This document shows positions 4,035 to 5,583 of a stretch of DNA of 5,583 bases, piece after piece. A program made the position numbers and the translations under genes. Under the pieces are notes generated by a model, which saw only the letters and a list, made by a program, of their open reading frames with translations, was not told the DNA's origin and searched no databases. The DNA comes from JANPEF01 sp031413115 (GTDB lineage: Bacteria; Eisenbacteria; RBG-16-71-46; DASYSL01), in NCBI GenBank assembly GCA_031413115.1, contig JANOEH010000141.1, forward strand, positions 1-5,583, given 5' to 3'. Within the stretch, counting starts at the first letter, position 1; each line of letters opens with the position of its first letter.

Positions 4035-5583
4035 GCCGCGCGACGAGGATGGCGGCCCCGGGGAGCGTTGCGCTCGTCGCACTCCTGGCCTTCGCTCCAA
4101 GTGCACACGCCCAGTGCTTCTATGACGACATCGCGGCCGGATCCACCTACTCGTTCTCGCATGACGGGACGCCACGCATCAACCAGCTCAACAACTACTG
4201 GACAGCGATCGCGATCGGGCCGCCGGCCGGCGACGACTGGGATCTTGGCGTCTATTCGTCGGTCGCCGCTTTCCCGGCCTGCGTCTCCGGAATCCTGGCG
4301 AACTCCACATTTGGCGGGAGTGTCGTCGACTTCGTCGTCGGAGACTTCAATGCGAACCCGCCGGGCGTCTACCTGGCGAAGGTCAATCGCTTCTCCGGTG
4401 TCGGCGCGACGACGTTCACCCAGTGGGACAGCGGCGCCGACGCACTCGGGGTCAATGCGCTCCCCATCTCGCGCACGGTGACGCAACTCAATGTTGTCGA
4501 GTGCTGGGACGTGTATCTCGAGGCCGGCAAGACGTACCGCTTCGCGATCGACCACGGCGGACCAGCCGACCTGAAGGTGCTGGTGTTCCGCAATCCCGCG
4601 GCGGCGCCGTACTGGGCTGGTCGCTCGTCGCGCGTTCTGGAGACGGCGACCAGCGCCAACTACGCCGCGCCGTCGACCGGCTGGTACGGGGTCGTGGTGG
4701 TGAACGATAACGGAGGGAACGACTCGTACCGGCTGGCGGTCGGAACCTGTGAGACGCCTGCGGAACTGGCCAGCGGTATCGCTTATTTCGCCTCGGGAGT
4801 GTCCGCGTGGCGCTCGTTCCTGCAGTTGGCCTCGTACTTCACGGCGGTCGCGGTTCGTTCCAACGACGTAACCCAGGATTGGGATCTCGAGGTCCACGCC
4901 AACGCTGCGGGCACCGCCTATCCAACCTGCTTCAGCGGACTCCTGACGAGTTCCGCGTATGTTGCGGGAACGACCGATTTCATCGTCGGTGACTTCAACG
5001 GCGGGGCGAACACGAGCGGCACCTACTACGCGCGCGCCTTTCCGTTCGGCCCGGCGACCAGCACGGCAAAAATCGAGTGGGACGACGGTGCGGACCAGAT
5101 CTCGGTCGACGCACCTCCGCTCACCCGCCTCACCGGAACGGACGACCTGATCGAGTGCTGGGACGTCTTTCTCAACGGCGGGCAGAACTTCGGCATCAAC
5201 TTCACGCACGACGGCGCGGCCGATCTCAAGGTGATGGTGTTCCGCAACTCCGGCGCCGGCTACTGGGTTCAGCGGGGCAGTGCCGACTACGTCGCGACCG
5301 GGAACGGGTTCTTCACCGCGCCGAGCTCCGACTGGTATGCCGTCGTCGTGGTCAACGACAACGGGGAGGCGGGAAGCTACAAGCTCGGGATCTCGCAGTG
5401 CGCGGGCTTCTTCTCCCTGGCGAGCAACGCGGTCTACTTCAGCACTCCCGGCGGAGGGCACGAGATCCACCCGACCGCTGAAGAACCCCGGACTCTATCC
5501 ACCGAAAAGCGTGCTGAAGCGGCTTACCATTCAGCCGCCCATACCGGTGGACATCGAGGCAGAGATGGCGCGGATTTGGGGCA
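4031..5583 (+). CDS. Exported tandem-repeat beta-sandwich protein, PPC-like (C-terminus beyond right edge)
   Basis: The GTG at 4031 overlaps the previous stop (GTGA). It gives a signal peptide with basic residues R3 and R6, a hydrophobic core VALVALLAFAP and cleavage at SAHA-QC (27/28). An in-frame ATG at 4049 would lose the basic residues and has GAGG too close to it, so GTG is preferred. AAGGCAGG just upstream can serve as ribosome site. Residues 29-456 are two tandem repeats of about 211-217 residues, and a third begins at C457. Each repeat shares, in order, DWDL, P-x-C-x-SG, DF[VI]VGDFN, ECWDV, ADLKV[LM]VFRN, YW, WY-x-VVVVNDNG and a cysteine at the boundary. Halves such as ADLKVLVFRN...WYGVVVVNDNG resemble bacterial pre-peptidase C-terminal (PPC) beta-sandwich domains, common in secreted and cell-surface proteins. 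No catalytic motif is visible, so an adhesive, structural or accessory role is likely. Sequence after about 5468 does not continue the repeat and may not belong to this gene. Confidence 0.8.
   Translation, partial: MSRATRMAAPGSVALVALLAFAPSAHAQCFYDDIAAGSTYSFSHDGTPRINQLNNYWTAIAIGPPAGDDWDLGVYSSVAAFPACVSGILANSTFGGSVVDFVVGDFNANPPGVYLAKVNRFSGVGATTFTQWDSGADALGVNALPISRTVTQLNVVECWDVYLEAGKTYRFAIDHGGPADLKVLVFRNPAAAPYWAGRSSRVLETATSANYAAPSTGWYGVVVVNDNGGNDSYRLAVGTCETPAELASGIAYFASGVSAWRSFLQLASYFTAVAVRSNDVTQDWDLEVHANAAGTAYPTCFSGLLTSSAYVAGTTDFIVGDFNGGANTSGTYYARAFPFGPATSTAKIEWDDGADQISVDAPPLTRLTGTDDLIECWDVFLNGGQNFGINFTHDGAADLKVMVFRNSGAGYWVQRGSADYVATGNGFFTAPSSDWYAVVVVNDNGEAGSYKLGISQCAGFFSLASNAVYFSTPGGGHEIHPTAEEPRTLSTEKRAEAAYHSAAHTGGHRGRDGADLG
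4115..4747 (+). repeat. Protein-level tandem repeat unit 1 (residues 29-239)
   Basis: The unit runs from C29 to the residue before C240. Landmarks are DWDL 69-72, C84, DFVVGDFN 100-107, ECWDV 157-161, ADLKVLVFRN 179-188 and VVVVNDNG 221-228. Each recurs 214-218 residues later in unit 2. Three cysteines per unit (C29, C84, C158) recur in the same places, so they are probably structural, perhaps disulfides. Similarity is mainly at the protein level; exact DNA matches are short, such as the shared GAGTGCTGGGACGT at 4499 and 5153, so the duplication is old. Confidence 0.85.
4748..5398 (+). repeat. Protein-level tandem repeat unit 2 (residues 240-456)
   Basis: The unit runs from C240 to the residue before C457. 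Landmarks are DWDL 283-286, C300, DFIVGDFN 316-323, ECWDV 375-379, ADLKVMVFRN 397-406 and VVVVNDNG 438-445. It opens with ELASGIAYFASG; the same opening (SLASNAVYFSTPG) follows C457, so a third unit starts at 5399 and loses similarity about 23 residues in. Confidence 0.85.
5469..5583. other. Discordant tail: repeat homology and coding signature change
   Basis: From about 5469 the frame of the upstream gene stays open but reads PTAEEPRTLSTEKRAEAAYH, with no trace of the expected repeat (unit 2 has LASYFTAVAVR at the same place). It also uses codons rare elsewhere in the gene (CTA, TCA, AGA, TTG). The frame beginning at CTG 5478 reads LKNPGLYPPKSVLKRLTIQ and onward to ARIWG with mostly G/C third positions. 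One minus-strand frame (containing HRYGRLNGKPLQHAFRWIES) is also open throughout. The base composition looks visibly less GC-rich than upstream. I recognise no family. Possible explanations are an assembly junction, an indel, or the edge of an inserted element. Confidence 0.5.

Noticed and set aside
4111..4117. Possible lipoprotein signal at SAHAQC in the repeat protein
   Set aside because: The residue before the cysteine is Gln and the -3 position is not Leu, so the lipobox rule fails; cleavage at SAHA-Q by ordinary signal peptidase fits better.
5455..5463. GGCACGAG resembles a cDNA library adapter sequence, which could explain the junction
   Set aside because: Eight bases occur readily by chance, and repeat-like sequence appears to run slightly past it; not strong enough to claim vector or adapter contamination.
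3611..5470. 619-codon open frame on the minus strand opposite the two secreted-protein genes
   Set aside because: Its Val/Arg/Glu-rich product, without recognisable domains, is the expected mirror of a GC-rich coding frame, while the plus strand has signal peptides, ribosome sites and repeats with conserved motifs.

Overview
The window is uniformly GC-rich with strong G/C preference at third codon positions. It carries one gene cut by the left edge, one large complete gene, one small complete gene and one gene cut by the right edge. Three of the four products begin with an export signal, and the fourth is a cobalamin-binding radical SAM enzyme. The style (long TPR proteins, secreted tandem-repeat beta-sandwich proteins, B12-radical SAM enzymes) suits a high-GC bacterium of the Gemmatimonadota, Acidobacteriota, Myxococcota or 'Candidatus Eisenbacteria' kind. 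This placement is an inference from style only; there is no marker gene.

Layout. Positions 1-625 (minus strand) hold the N-terminal 208 codons of a B12-binding-type radical SAM protein with a visible CxxxCxxC cluster motif. A 189-bp divergent intergenic region (626-814) holds several dyads and candidate -10 elements facing both ways. Positions 815-3571 (plus) encode a 918-aa exported protein: TPR-like helical repeats, then a zinc-metallopeptidase core (HELTH, then a Y-x6-E-Y-F-A-E motif), then more TPRs. A 136-bp gap carries a short dyad and the best sigma70-like promoter of the window. Positions 3708-4034 encode a 108-aa exported protein of unknown function. Its stop overlaps, in a GTGA, the GTG start of an exported protein made of tandem ~217-aa repeats, which runs from 4031 to the right edge.

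How the genes relate. The last two genes form a tight, probably translationally coupled pair and are likely co-expressed. The TPR-peptidase may have its own promoter. The radical SAM gene is transcribed away from the rest, and nothing visible links it functionally to the others.

The last ~105 bases do not look like the gene they sit in. Repeat homology stops near 5468, codon usage deteriorates in the gene's frame, and a different frame (and one antisense frame) looks more coding-like. This could be an assembly junction, an indel or an insertion boundary.

No rRNA, tRNA, CRISPR array or recognisable complete mobile element was seen. I did not find a convincing new multi-gene system. The most interesting item is the TPR-flanked, lethal-factor-like metallopeptidase core.
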